A stretch of DNA of 64,000 nucleotides, taken from NCBI RefSeq assembly GCF_014196845.1, contig NZ_JACIEM010000006.1, positions 406,810-470,809 on the forward strand, given 5' to 3'. This DNA is from Aurantimonas endophytica (GTDB lineage Bacteria; Pseudomonadota; Alphaproteobacteria; Rhizobiales; Rhizobiaceae). Below the pieces are notes generated by a model. It searched no databases, was not told where the DNA came from, and saw only the letters and a list, made by a program, of their open reading frames with translations. Made by a program: the position numbers and the translations under genes. Positions 19,477 through 28,635 of the stretch are shown piece by piece. Positions within the stretch are counted from its first letter, which is position 1. Every line of letters begins with the position of its first letter.

Positions 19477-19517
19477 GCCCAACGCAGGGCCCCAGTTTCG
19501 CGTCCAATGACGGGCGC
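19477..19517 (+). promoter_or_regulatory. NasT-binding twin hexaloop leader RNA
   Basis: Two hairpins with six-base loops of the ANTAR type. P1 is GCCC-AACGCA-GGGC at 19477-19490. P2 is GCGTCC-AATGAC-GGGCGC at 19500-19517, with one G-T pair. Both loops carry the required A at position 1 and G at position 4. A terminator hairpin starts 8 bases after P2, the standard arrangement for ANTAR antitermination. Confidence 0.85.
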
Positions 19518-19524
19518 TCCAGGC

Positions 19525-19595
19525 AAAGCCGCCGATCAAGTCAAGCGCTGCCCGCAGGTCGGGCGCGTGAGGCCTGCTCGGCGGCTTTTTTGTTT
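19525..19595 (+). terminator. Leader terminator controlled by NasT
   Basis: An 11-base perfect outer stem (AAAGCCGCCGA at 19525-19535, TCGGCGGCTTT at 19578-19588) with further internal pairing, followed by a run of six T and then GTTTT. It lies 47 bases before the transporter start, so it is an attenuator and not an end-of-operon signal. Confidence 0.88.
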
Positions 19596-19641
19596 TCCAG
19601 CCCAGGCACGGCCGATCCCACGGCCAACGATGGAGCCAGAA

Positions 19642-20937
19642 ATGACCGACACATCCGCACATTCTTCCGCCGGCTCGGCGACGCGAGCATTGTCCATGTC
19701 CACCGTCGCCTTCACCGTCTGCTTCGCCGTCTGGACGATCTTCTCGATCATCGGCATCCGTATCAAGGAGGACCTCGGCCTCAACGAGACGCAGTTCGGC
19801 CTGCTGGTGGGAATGCCGATCCTCACCGGCTCGCTGGTTCGCATGCTGCTCGGCATCTGGACGGACCGTCTCGGCGGCCGGCTCGTCTACACCGTGACCA
19901 TGCTGGCCGCGGCCTTCGCGACGTTCCTGCTCGCCTTCGCCACGACCTACGCCCAGATGCTGGTGGCGGCGCTCGGCGTCGGCCTCGCCGGCGGCTCGTT
20001 CGCGGTCGGCGTCGCCTATGTCTCGCGCTTCTATCCCGCCAGCCGTCAGGGGACGGCGCTCGGGATCTTCGGCGTCGGCAATGTCGGTGCGGCGGTGACG
20101 AAGTTCGTCGCGCCCTTCGTGCTGCTCGCCTTTGGCTGGCAGAGCGTGGCGATGGCCTGGGCCGTGGCGCTTGCGGCCATGGCGGTGATCTTCTGGTTCG
20201 CCACAGAGGACGATCCGGTGATCCGCCAGCGGCGCCTGACCGGTGCGGGGCAGCCGCGCAGCTTCCTTGCCGAGTTCGCGCCGCTGCGCGACCTGCGGGT
20301 CTGGCGCTTCGCCCTCTACTACTTCTTCGCCTTCGGCGCCTTCTTGGCACTCGCCCTCTGGCTGCCGCGGTACCTCATCGGCGTCTACGGCTTCGACCTC
20401 GCCACCGCCGGCATGATCGGCGCCGCCTACTCGATCCCGGCCTCAATCTTCCGCGCCTATGGCGGCGTCCTGTCCGACCGGGTGGGCGCGCGAACCGTGC
20501 TCTACTGGACCTTCACGGTGTCGGCGCTCTGCTGCGCCATCCTCGCGATCCCGGCGACGGACTACGCCGTGCAGGGGATGAACGGACCCATCGCCTTCCA
20601 CATGGCAATCGGCCCGACGGCCTTCGTCGCGGTCGCCTTCGTGCTCGGCCTGTTCATGAGCTTCGGCAAGGCGGCCGTCTACAAGCACATCCCGGTCTAC
20701 TACCCGCAGAATGTCGGGGCGGTCGGAGGTCTCGTCGGCATGATCGGCGGCCTCGGCGGCTTCTTCCTGCCGATCGCCTTCGGCGCGCTCAACGATCTCA
20801 CCGGCATCTGGTCGAGCTGCTTCATGCTGCTCTTCGTCCTGGTCGCCGCGTGCCTCGCGTGGATGCATCTCGCCGTCCGGCGGATGGAGAGGCAGGCCGA
20901 AGCGCCCGCGACCTCCTTTGCTCCGGCTGCAGAATGA
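19642..20937 (+). CDS. nasA: Nitrate/nitrite transporter of the NarK/NasA family
   Basis: A 431-residue MFS permease with about 12 membrane segments that imports nitrate. Both nitrate-signature regions are visible: GIFGVGNVGAAVTKFVAPFV (about 140-159) and PQNVGAVGGLVGMIGGLGGF (about 355-375). The start at 19642 has GGAG 6 bases upstream; longer in-frame starts lie inside the leader terminator and are excluded. First gene of nasA-nirB-nirD-nitrate reductase, controlled by the leader described above. The symbol nrtP/narK is used for homologues elsewhere. Confidence 0.93.
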   Translation: MTDTSAHSSAGSATRALSMSTVAFTVCFAVWTIFSIIGIRIKEDLGLNETQFGLLVGMPILTGSLVRMLLGIWTDRLGGRLVYTVTMLAAAFATFLLAFATTYAQMLVAALGVGLAGGSFAVGVAYVSRFYPASRQGTALGIFGVGNVGAAVTKFVAPFVLLAFGWQSVAMAWAVALAAMAVIFWFATEDDPVIRQRRLTGAGQPRSFLAEFAPLRDLRVWRFALYYFFAFGAFLALALWLPRYLIGVYGFDLATAGMIGAAYSIPASIFRAYGGVLSDRVGARTVLYWTFTVSALCCAILAIPATDYAVQGMNGPIAFHMAIGPTAFVAVAFVLGLFMSFGKAAVYKHIPVYYPQNVGAVGGLVGMIGGLGGFFLPIAFGALNDLTGIWSSCFMLLFVLVAACLAWMHLAVRRMERQAEAPATSFAPAAE

Positions 20938-20957
20938 CGGATCGGGGGAGAACGGGA

Positions 20958-23408
20958 ATGACCCAGAAACTCGTCATCATCGGTAACGGCATGGCGCCCG
21001 GCAGGATGCTCGAGCACCTGCTGGAGGCGGCGCCGGACCGCTACGACATCACGATCTTCAATGCCGAGCCGCGCGTGAACTACGACCGCATCATGCTGTC
21101 GCCGGTCCTGTCGGGCGAGAAGAGCTTCGAGGAGATCGTGATCCATGGCGACGGCTGGTACGTCGAGAACGCCATCACGCTCTACAAGGGCCACCGCATC
21201 GTCGCGATCGATCGCGACGCCCGGACGGTGACGTCGGACCATGGCGTCACGGAGCCCTACGACAAGCTCGTCATCGCGACCGGATCGGTTCCCTTCATCA
21301 TCCCGGTACCGGGCAAGGACCTGCCCGGCGTCCTGACCTATCGCGACCTCGACGACGTCAACGCCATGCTGCTGGCGGCGCAGTCACGCCAGAGCGCGGT
21401 GGTGATCGGCGGCGGGCTGCTGGGGCTCGAAGCGGCCGCCGGGCTGAAGGATCGCGGCATGGACGTGACGGTGCTGCACGTCATGCCGACGCTGATGGAG
21501 CGCCAGCTCGACCCAGCCGCCGGATACCTCTTGCAGAAGGCGGTGGAGGATCGCGGCATCAAGGTCGTGACCAAGGCGAACACCAGGCAGATCGTCGGAA
21601 GCGGCAGGGTCGAGGGGGTGGAACTCGACGACGGTACCGTGATTTCCGCCTCCCTGGTCGTCATGGCCGTCGGCATCCGGCCGAGCGCCACGCTGGCGGC
21701 AGAGGCCGGCCTGGCGGTGAACCGCGGAATCGTCGTCGACGATCGGATGCGCACATCCGACCCGGACATCCTCTCCCTCGGCGAATGCGCGGAGGTGGGC
21801 GGCCACGTCTACGGTCTCGTCGCGCCGCTCTACCGGATGGCCAAGGTCGCCGCCTCGACGCTGCTCGGCGGGGCGGGCGAGAGCTTCGCGCATGTCGACA
21901 CGCCCACCAAGCTGAAGGTGACCGGCATCGACCTCTACTCCGTCGGCGACTTCGCGGACGGCGACGATCGGGAGGAAATCGTCCTGCGCGATGCATCCGC
22001 CGGCATCTACAAACGCGTGGTGCTCAAGGAAGATCGCATCATCGGGACGGTGCTGTTCGGCGAGACGTCCGATGGCGCCTGGTTCGCGGACATGCAGAAG
22101 CAGCAGACCGACATATCCGGGCTGCGCGACACGCTGATCTTCGGGCAGGCCTTCCAGGGGGGCGCCTCCGCGGACCCTTTGGCGGCCGTTGCGGCACTGG
22201 CGGATGATGCGGAAATCTGCGGCTGCAACGGCGTCTGCAAAGGCACCATCGTGTCGGCCATCGCGTCGAAGGGGCTGAACTCGCTCGACGGCGTCCGGGC
22301 CCATACCAAGGCGTCGGCTTCGTGCGGCACCTGTACCGGGCTCGTCGAGAAGCTGATGACGCTGACGCTGGGCGACAGCTACAATCCGGGGGCGATCCAG
22401 CCGATCTGCGGCTGCACCGAGCTCGGCCATGACGACGTCCGCCGCCTGATCAAGGCCAAGCATCTCAAGACCATTCCCGCGGTCATGCAGGAGCTGGAGT
22501 GGAAGACCTCCTGCGGCTGCGCCAAGTGCCGCCCGGCGCTCAACTACTATCTCGTGGCCGACTGGCCGGACCAGTACGCCGACGACTACCAGTCGCGCTT
22601 CGTCAACGAGCGCGTGCACGCCAACATCCAGCGGGACGGCACCTATTCGGTCGTGCCCCGCATGTGGGGCGGCATGACGTCGTCGAAGGAACTGCGGGCC
22701 ATCGCCGACGTGGTCGACAAGTTCGCCATCCCGGCGGTCAAGGTCACCGGCGGCCAGCGCATCGACATGCTCGGCATCCGCAAGGAGGACCTGCCGGCCG
22801 TCTGGGCCGATCTCGGCAAGGCCGGCTTCGTCTCCGGACAGGCCTACGCCAAGGGCCTGCGCACGGTGAAGACCTGCGTCGGCACGGACTGGTGCCGCTT
22901 CGGGACGCAGGATTCCACCGGCCTCGGCATCCGCATCGAGAAGTTCATGTGGGGCTCTTGGACGCCGGCCAAGCTGAAGATGGGCGTGTCGGGCTGCCCC
23001 CGGAACTGCGCCGAGGCCACCTGCAAGGACGTCGGGGTGATCTGCGTCGACAGTGGCTTCGAGATCCACTTCGCCGGGGCCGCCGGCCTCGACATCAAGG
23101 GTACCGAAGTGCTCGGCCTGGTGAAGAGCGAGGACGAGGCGCTGGAGGTGATCGTCGCGCTTACGCAGATGTATCGCGAGCAGGGCCGCTATCTCGAGCG
23201 CATCTACAAATGGGCCCGGCGCGTCGGCACCGACGAGATCCGGCGGCAGGTCCTCGATGATCGGGAGCGTCGCAGGGCCTATTACGATCGCTTCGTGTTC
23301 AGCCAGAAATTCGCCCAGGTCGACCCGTGGTCGGAGCGTGTCTCGGGCAAGGACAAGCATGAGTTCCAGCCGATGGCGGCGATCCCTCGCGCGGAGGCCG
23401 CGGAATGA
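20958..23408 (+). CDS. nirB: NAD(P)H nitrite reductase large subunit
   Basis: Assimilatory siroheme enzyme reducing nitrite to ammonium in the cytosol. Domains in order over 816 residues: FAD/NAD-dependent oxidoreductase (1-320; IGNGMAPGRM, VVIGGGLLGLEAA), two BFD-like [2Fe-2S] Cys clusters (CGCNGVCKG...CGTCTG and CGCTELG...CGCAKCRP, about 420-540), a ferredoxin-like half-domain, and the siroheme/[4Fe-4S] domain with CVGTDWCRFG and GCPRNCAEATC (about 640-690). ATG 20958 follows GGGGGAG by 7 bases and starts MTQKLVIIGNGMA. Its partner nirD is displaced 600 bases downstream by an antisense toxin-antitoxin pair. Confidence 0.95.
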   Translation: MTQKLVIIGNGMAPGRMLEHLLEAAPDRYDITIFNAEPRVNYDRIMLSPVLSGEKSFEEIVIHGDGWYVENAITLYKGHRIVAIDRDARTVTSDHGVTEPYDKLVIATGSVPFIIPVPGKDLPGVLTYRDLDDVNAMLLAAQSRQSAVVIGGGLLGLEAAAGLKDRGMDVTVLHVMPTLMERQLDPAAGYLLQKAVEDRGIKVVTKANTRQIVGSGRVEGVELDDGTVISASLVVMAVGIRPSATLAAEAGLAVNRGIVVDDRMRTSDPDILSLGECAEVGGHVYGLVAPLYRMAKVAASTLLGGAGESFAHVDTPTKLKVTGIDLYSVGDFADGDDREEIVLRDASAGIYKRVVLKEDRIIGTVLFGETSDGAWFADMQKQQTDISGLRDTLIFGQAFQGGASADPLAAVAALADDAEICGCNGVCKGTIVSAIASKGLNSLDGVRAHTKASASCGTCTGLVEKLMTLTLGDSYNPGAIQPICGCTELGHDDVRRLIKAKHLKTIPAVMQELEWKTSCGCAKCRPALNYYLVADWPDQYADDYQSRFVNERVHANIQRDGTYSVVPRMWGGMTSSKELRAIADVVDKFAIPAVKVTGGQRIDMLGIRKEDLPAVWADLGKAGFVSGQAYAKGLRTVKTCVGTDWCRFGTQDSTGLGIRIEKFMWGSWTPAKLKMGVSGCPRNCAEATCKDVGVICVDSGFEIHFAGAAGLDIKGTEVLGLVKSEDEALEVIVALTQMYREQGRYLERIYKWARRVGTDEIRRQVLDDRERRRAYYDRFVFSQKFAQVDPWSERVSGKDKHEFQPMAAIPRAEAAE

Positions 23409-23412
23409 GGTC

Positions 23413-23700
23413 TCAAGCCACGTCCACGATCTCCGCGACCTTTTCCGGCATGGCGGCGATGACGCGCGCATACGCCACCGCGAAATCCGGTGGCGTCACG
23501 CGCGCCTGTTCCCAGTCCCGCAGCGTGCCGACCGGCACCTTAAAACGGCGCGCGAACTCTTCCTGGCTGAGGCCCAATCCGGTTCGCGCCATGCGCACGA
23601 TGCGCGACTTGACGGCACGCTCCATGGCATCGGGCCCGACGTCGAAATCCTCGGCATCGCCGGGATCAGCTCTGAGGACGATAGGCCTTTTCTTCGCCAC
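23413..23700 (-). CDS. HTH antitoxin paired with BrnT
   Basis: A 95-residue protein with a C-terminal lambda-repressor-like helix-turn-helix (LGLSQEEFARRFKVPVGTLRDWEQ, residues about 43-66). It starts inside the upstream toxin gene (35-base overlap), as expected for a toxin-first type II module. HTH antitoxins of this kind neutralise BrnT-family toxins and repress their own promoter. It is not the classical BrnA fold. Its stop lies four bases from the nirB stop, on the opposite strand. Confidence 0.8.
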   Translation of the reverse strand: MAKKRPIVLRADPGDAEDFDVGPDAMERAVKSRIVRMARTGLGLSQEEFARRFKVPVGTLRDWEQARVTPPDFAVAYARVIAAMPEKVAEIVDVA

Positions 23701-23941
23701 TGTTGCTCCTCCTCACCGAAATGAAACGCGGACTGCCGTCTCTCCAGACGAAGACGGCGGTGTGAAGCCTGCCCTCGACCATGCCGATCACCTTGTACCG
23801 CTCCTCGCCGTCCTGCGGACGGATGGAGGGAATGATCAGGTGGGCGGGATCGTCGAAAATCCTGTCGCCAAACGCGAGCGAGCATCCGTGTTTCGCCCGG
23901 TTCGCGGCGTCTTTCCTGACATCGTAGCGTTGGCTACTCAC
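23666..23941 (-). CDS. brnT: BrnT-family ribonuclease toxin
   Basis: A 91-residue DUF497/BrnT protein, a RelE-fold endoribonuclease toxin. The family pattern is visible: DVRKDAANRAKHGCSLAFGD, IFDDPAH, GEERYKVIGMVEGR, and RFISVRRSNSGEEKAY. GTG start at 23941; no better ATG is available. It overlaps the HTH antitoxin gene by 35 bases. The pair is transcribed against the nitrate assimilation operon, within the nirB-nirD gap. Confidence 0.82.
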   Translation of the reverse strand: MSSQRYDVRKDAANRAKHGCSLAFGDRIFDDPAHLIIPSIRPQDGEERYKVIGMVEGRLHTAVFVWRDGSPRFISVRRSNSGEEKAYRPQS

Positions 23942-24015
23942 CCGGACATGCTGCGGAATTTCCGTAATCAGGTCAAGCGTGGCGGGGCACCCGCCGATCT
24001 CGTGGGGGTTCCGGA

Positions 24016-24354
24016 ATGACCACTACTCTATGGCACGACATCGGCACGATCGACGACATCCCTGTCCGGGGCGCGCGCTGCGTCGCCACGCCTCAGGGTC
24101 GCATCGGCGTGTTCCGGACCGCCGACGACAGGGTCTACGCGATCGACGACCACTGCCCGCACCGTGGCGGCCCGCTCAGCGCGGGGATCGTCCACGGCGC
24201 CTCGGTGACCTGTCCGTTGCACAACTGGGTGTTCTCGCTCGAGACCGGCAAGGCGCAGGGCGCGGACGAGGGTGCGGTCCGGACCATCCCCGTCCGGCTG
24301 GTCGGACGGCGCATCTCGCTCGGCCTCGAGCATGCCCTGATGGCGGCGGAATGA
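24016..24354 (+). CDS. nirD: Nitrite reductase small subunit (Rieske-type)
   Basis: A 112-residue partner of NirB. Both Rieske [2Fe-2S] ligand motifs are intact, CPHRG (about 42-46) and CPLHNW (about 62-67), a version seen in NirD proteins of alphaproteobacteria. The stop overlaps the ATG of the nitrate reductase gene (ATGA), so the two are translationally coupled, while the link to nirB is broken by the antisense insert. Confidence 0.93.
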   Translation: MTTTLWHDIGTIDDIPVRGARCVATPQGRIGVFRTADDRVYAIDDHCPHRGGPLSAGIVHGASVTCPLHNWVFSLETGKAQGADEGAVRTIPVRLVGRRISLGLEHALMAAE

Positions 24355-27032
24355 CGGGGATCCCGGCAACGCCGGCGGCCGAGGCGAGGACGACCTGCCC
24401 CTATTGCGGGGTGGGTTGCGGCGTGCTGGCGCGCGTCGCCGCGGACGGCGAGGTGACCGTCCGCGGCGATCCGGATCACCCGGCGAATTTCGGCAGGCTG
24501 TGCTCCAAGGGCGCGGCACTGGGCGAGACGACGGGACACGACGGCCGGCTGCTCGCACCCGAGATCGGCGGCCGCGCTGCATCGTGGAACGCGGCGCTCG
24601 ACGTGGTCGCCAGGCGCTTTCGCGAGACGATCGACCGCCACGGGCCGGATTCGGTCGCGTTCTACGTTTCCGGCCAGTTGCTGACCGAGGACTACTATGT
24701 CGCCAACAAGCTGATGAAGGGCTTCATCGGCTCCGGCAATATCGACACCAATTCGCGGCTCTGCATGGCTTCGTCCGTGGCAGGCCACCGGCGCGCCTTC
24801 GGCGAGGACATCGTGCCGGGGATCTATGCCGATCTGGAGGAGGCCGACCTCGTCGTCCTGACCGGTTCCAATGCGGCCTGGTGCCATCCGGTGCTCTATC
24901 AGCGGCTGCTGGCGGCCCGCGAGGAACGCGGCACGCGGATCGTTGTGGTCGACCCGCGGCGGACCGCGACGGCGGACGAATGCGACCTGCATCTGGCGAT
25001 CGAGCCGGGCACCGACGTGCTGCTCTTCAACGGTCTGCTGGCCCATATCGCTGAGGGCCGAGCGCTCGACCGCGATTTCGTTGCCAGCGCCACGAGCGGC
25101 TTTGCCGAAGCCGTCGCGGCGGCCAGCGCCGAAGCATCCTCGCCGGCGGATGTCGCGGCGGGCTGCGGCCTGGCCGAAGCGGATGTGCGGCTCTTCTACG
25201 AGCTGTTCGCCGCGACCGAGCGGAGCGTCACGGTCTACAGCCAGGGCGTCAACCAGTCCGCCCACGGCACCGACAAGGTCAATGCCATCATCAACTGCCA
25301 TCTGGCGACAGGCCGCATCGGGCGGCCCGGCATGGGTCCGTTTTCGGTGACCGGGCAGCCCAACGCCATGGGCGGAAGGGAGGTCGGCGGGCTCGCCAAC
25401 CAGCTGGCGGCGCATATGGGCTTCGAGCAGCCCGCCGACGTGGACCGTGTCGGGCGCTTCTGGAACGCGGCCGGCATCGCGCGGCATGCCGGGCTCAAGG
25501 CCGTCGACATGTTCCGGGCCGCCGGCGACGGCCGCGTCAAGGCGTTGTGGATCATGGGGACCAACCCCGCCGTCTCGATGCCGGATGCCGGCCGCGTGCG
25601 CGCCGCCCTGAAGGCCTGCGAATTCGTCGTCGTCTCGGACGTGACCCGCACCGACACCACGCTCCATGCCGACGTCCTGCTGCCGGCGGCCGCATGGGGC
25701 GAGAAGAGCGGAACCGTCACCAATTCGGAGCGCCGCCTGTCGCGCCAGCGCGCCTTCCTGCAGCCGGCGGGCAGCGCACGCGCCGACTGGCGCATCATCT
25801 GCGACGTGGCGCGGCGCATGGGCTACGCGGATGCCTTTGCCTTTGAAGGACCGGCCGCCATCTTCCGCGAACACGCGGCGCTCTCCGCCTACGAGAATGA
25901 CGGCGAACGGCTGTTCGATATCGGTGCCCTCGCTGGTCTGGACGACGCCGGCTACGAGCGCTTCGAGCCGGCCTTCTGGCCGCAGCAGCCGGGCGAAGGG
26001 GCCGGTCGTCTGCTCGGGGACGGGCGCTTTCCGACCGCCGACGGGCGCGCGCGTTTCGTCGCGGTGCGCCAGGAGGGTGTCGCGCTCGCCGTGGACGGCC
26101 AGCGCCCCATCGCGCTGAACACCGGACGCTCGCGCGACCAGTGGCACACGATGACGCGGACCGGCAGGGTCCCGCGGCTGATGGCCAATACGCCGGAGCC
26201 GACGCTGGAGATCGCGCCGCAGGACGCTCGGCGCGAGGGACTGGCCGATGGCGACCTCGCGCATGTGTCGAGCCGATACGGCTTCGTGCGTGCCAAGGTC
26301 AGCATCTCGGCCCGCCAGAAGCCCGGCAGCGCGTTCCTGCCGATGCACTGGAGCGGCCAGTTCGCCGCCAATGCCGGGGCCGGATCCCTGGCGACGCCGA
26401 CGACCGATCCGTTTTCGGGCCAGCCGGAGCTGAAGAACGTGCCGGTGCGCATCGTTCGCGAGCCCGTCGCCTGGACCGGCGTCCTGATGACCCGGCGCGA
26501 CCTGCGCCCCACCGGCTTCGTCCACTGGAGCCGATGCAAGGTCGAAGGCGGCTGGGTCTACGAGCTCTGCGGCACGGAAACCGGCGGCCAGGGAATCCTG
26601 CTGTCGCGGCAGTTTCTGAACGGCTTCTCTCGCGAACAGCTGGTCGAGTACACCGACAGGCGCGGCCTTGCCTATCGTGCCGCCGCGGTGGATGCCGACG
26701 GGGCGCTCGCCGAGGCGCTGCTCGTGGCACCGCCGGGGCAACTGCCGCCGCGCGACTGGCTGGTTTCGCTGCTCGGGTCGCGCGCGCCGCTCGGCCCGGC
26801 CGACCGCATGGCGCTCCTGTCCGGCCGCTCGCCGTCGCCGATGCCGGCCCGAGGCCGCATCGTCTGCTCCTGCTTCAATGTCGGGATCAACCAGATCGCC
26901 GCCGCGGTCGCCCGCGGCCGCCACAGCGTCGCGCTGATCGGCGAAGATCTGCGCGCCGGCACCAATTGCGGCTCCTGCCGCAGCGAGATCAGCCAGATCA
27001 TCGAAGGCACCCGCCTGGCGGCCGCCGAGTGA
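24351..27032 (+). CDS. nasC: Assimilatory nitrate reductase catalytic subunit
   Basis: An 893-residue molybdopterin enzyme reducing nitrate to nitrite in the cytosol. The N-terminal [4Fe-4S] motif is CPYCGVGCGV...CSKG (about residues 15-50). Mo-bisMGD binding regions include NSRLCMAS, TGSNAAWCHP, GVNQSAHGTDK and GTNPAVSMPD, and the molydopterin dinucleotide-binding domain lies near 590-720 (LNTGRSRDQWHTMTRTGR). A C-terminal BFD-like [2Fe-2S] domain (CSCFNVGINQI...GTNCGSCRSEI) takes electrons, as in NasA/NarB fusions. The gene name varies between species (nasA, nasC, narB). Last gene of the operon; tctA is convergent. Confidence 0.93.
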   Translation: MTGIPATPAAEARTTCPYCGVGCGVLARVAADGEVTVRGDPDHPANFGRLCSKGAALGETTGHDGRLLAPEIGGRAASWNAALDVVARRFRETIDRHGPDSVAFYVSGQLLTEDYYVANKLMKGFIGSGNIDTNSRLCMASSVAGHRRAFGEDIVPGIYADLEEADLVVLTGSNAAWCHPVLYQRLLAAREERGTRIVVVDPRRTATADECDLHLAIEPGTDVLLFNGLLAHIAEGRALDRDFVASATSGFAEAVAAASAEASSPADVAAGCGLAEADVRLFYELFAATERSVTVYSQGVNQSAHGTDKVNAIINCHLATGRIGRPGMGPFSVTGQPNAMGGREVGGLANQLAAHMGFEQPADVDRVGRFWNAAGIARHAGLKAVDMFRAAGDGRVKALWIMGTNPAVSMPDAGRVRAALKACEFVVVSDVTRTDTTLHADVLLPAAAWGEKSGTVTNSERRLSRQRAFLQPAGSARADWRIICDVARRMGYADAFAFEGPAAIFREHAALSAYENDGERLFDIGALAGLDDAGYERFEPAFWPQQPGEGAGRLLGDGRFPTADGRARFVAVRQEGVALAVDGQRPIALNTGRSRDQWHTMTRTGRVPRLMANTPEPTLEIAPQDARREGLADGDLAHVSSRYGFVRAKVSISARQKPGSAFLPMHWSGQFAANAGAGSLATPTTDPFSGQPELKNVPVRIVREPVAWTGVLMTRRDLRPTGFVHWSRCKVEGGWVYELCGTETGGQGILLSRQFLNGFSREQLVEYTDRRGLAYRAAAVDADGALAEALLVAPPGQLPPRDWLVSLLGSRAPLGPADRMALLSGRSPSPMPARGRIVCSCFNVGINQIAAAVARGRHSVALIGEDLRAGTNCGSCRSEISQIIEGTRLAAAE

Positions 27033-27089
27033 GGGGCCCTGGATCAGCGGCCCCCGCGGCCGCAGCGCTCGGGCCCGGGGCCGCGGCGG

Positions 27090-28625
27090 TCAGCTTTCGG
27101 CGGATGCTTCATTGTCTGCTGTCGGCGGTGCGATCCGGCGTCCGGTGTAGGCGAAGCCGAACGCGACCAGCAGGGCGACCGCGGTGATCGCGTAGATCAC
27201 GAGCGCGATGGGGCTTTCGAACAGGATGCCGAAATCGCCGTTCGAGATCGACAGCGCGCGGCGCAGGTTGTTCTCCATGTCGGCCCCGAGCAGGAGGCCG
27301 AGGACCAGCGGCACGAGCGAGATGTCGAGCTTGCGCATGACGAAGCCGAGCAGGCCGAAGCCGATCATCACCAGGAGATCGAAGGTCGAGTTGCTGATCG
27401 AGTAGATGCCGAGAAAGCTCACCATCACCACGAAAGGCATCAGGACGTAGGCCGGCAGGCTGAGCATCCGGGTGAACAGGCCGACCAGCGGCAGGTTCAG
27501 CACCAGCAGCACGACATTGGCGATATAGAGCGAGGCGATCAGCCCCCACACCATTTCCGGCTGGCGCTCGAAGAGCAGCGGTCCCGGGGTGATGTTCAGC
27601 GAGATCAGGAGGGCGAGCATCACCGCCGTGGTGCCGCTGCCGGGGATGCCGAGCGTCAGCATCGGGATCAGCGCCCCGCCGGCCGCGGCATTGTTGCCGG
27701 CCTCGGGCGCGGCGACGCCGCGCGGGTCGCCCTTGCCGAACGTACCGTTTCGATTGCTCAGGCGGCGCTCGAAGACATAGGCCAGGAAGGCGCCGAGCGA
27801 GGCGCCGGCGCCGGGCAGGATGCCGGCGACGAAGCCGAGCCCGGACCCTCGCAGCATGGCGCCGAAGCTCCGGCGCACGTCCTTCAGGCCGGCGAACATC
27901 CGCCCCAGCGGCGGCATGCCCTGGCTCGACTTGTGGGACGTCTCCAGGAAGATCAGGACTTCGCTGATCGCGAAGAGGCCGACGATCGCCACGATCGGGT
28001 CGAAGCCGTCATAGAGGTTGAACGAGCCGAAGGTGTAGCGGGCGGTACCGCTTGCCGGGTCGAGGCCGACGGTCGCGAGCATCAGGCCGAGAAACGCCGC
28101 CAGGAGCGTCTTGCACGGATTGGCGCCGGTGACGCCGCCGATCGTCGCGAAGGCCATGACGTAGAGTGCGAAATAGTCGCTCGGCCCGAAATGGATGGCG
28201 GCCCTCGCCAGCAGCGGCGAGAACAGCGTCAGGCCGACCGTCGCCAGCGTCGCACCGACAAAGGAGGCGACCGCCGAGATCGCCAGCGCCTCGGTCGCCT
28301 TGCCCTGCCTTGCCATCGGGTAGCCGTCGAGCGTCGTCATGATCGCCGGCTCGTCGCCCGGGATGTTCAGCATGATGGAGGAGATGCGCCCGCCATACAT
28401 GCAGCCGTAATAGACGCAGGACAGCAGGATCAGGGCCGATGCCGGGTCGAGCTGGAAGGAGAAGGCGAGCGGGATCAGGATCGCCACGCCGTTCACCGGC
28501 CCGATGCCCGGCAGTGCGCCGATGATCGTGCCGACGAAGCAGCCGAGGAAGGCAAGGGCGAGATTGGTCGGCGTCAGCGCGACGGCAAAGCCGGAGGCGA
28601 GGCCGCCCAGGATGTCCATGTCCAT
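27090..28625 (-). CDS. tctA: Tripartite tricarboxylate transporter large permease
   Basis: A 511-residue inner-membrane protein with about 12 membrane segments, the large subunit of a TTT-family secondary transporter. Conserved TctA stretches: GTIIGALPGIGPVNGVAILIPLAF, YYGCMYGGRISSIMLNIPGDEPAIMT, GMPPLGRMFAG, GILPGAGASLGAFLAY and TLGIPGSGTTAVMLALL. It forms a unit with tctB and tctC on the same strand. The substrate is presumably an organic acid processed by the neighbouring CoA enzymes. Confidence 0.94.
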   Translation of the reverse strand: MDMDILGGLASGFAVALTPTNLALAFLGCFVGTIIGALPGIGPVNGVAILIPLAFSFQLDPASALILLSCVYYGCMYGGRISSIMLNIPGDEPAIMTTLDGYPMARQGKATEALAISAVASFVGATLATVGLTLFSPLLARAAIHFGPSDYFALYVMAFATIGGVTGANPCKTLLAAFLGLMLATVGLDPASGTARYTFGSFNLYDGFDPIVAIVGLFAISEVLIFLETSHKSSQGMPPLGRMFAGLKDVRRSFGAMLRGSGLGFVAGILPGAGASLGAFLAYVFERRLSNRNGTFGKGDPRGVAAPEAGNNAAAGGALIPMLTLGIPGSGTTAVMLALLISLNITPGPLLFERQPEMVWGLIASLYIANVVLLVLNLPLVGLFTRMLSLPAYVLMPFVVMVSFLGIYSISNSTFDLLVMIGFGLLGFVMRKLDISLVPLVLGLLLGADMENNLRRALSISNGDFGILFESPIALVIYAITAVALLVAFGFAYTGRRIAPPTADNEASAES

Positions 28626-28635
28626 GTCGGAAGCC

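Noticed and set aside
24135..26924. 929-codon minus-strand open frame
   Set aside because: Antisense to nirD and the nitrate reductase gene; no domain and shadow-type composition.
27033..27089. Bidirectional terminator between the nitrate reductase gene and tctA
   Set aside because: CCGCGGCC and GGCCGCGG can pair, but there is no T run on either strand and the segment is extremely GC-rich, so chance pairing is likely.
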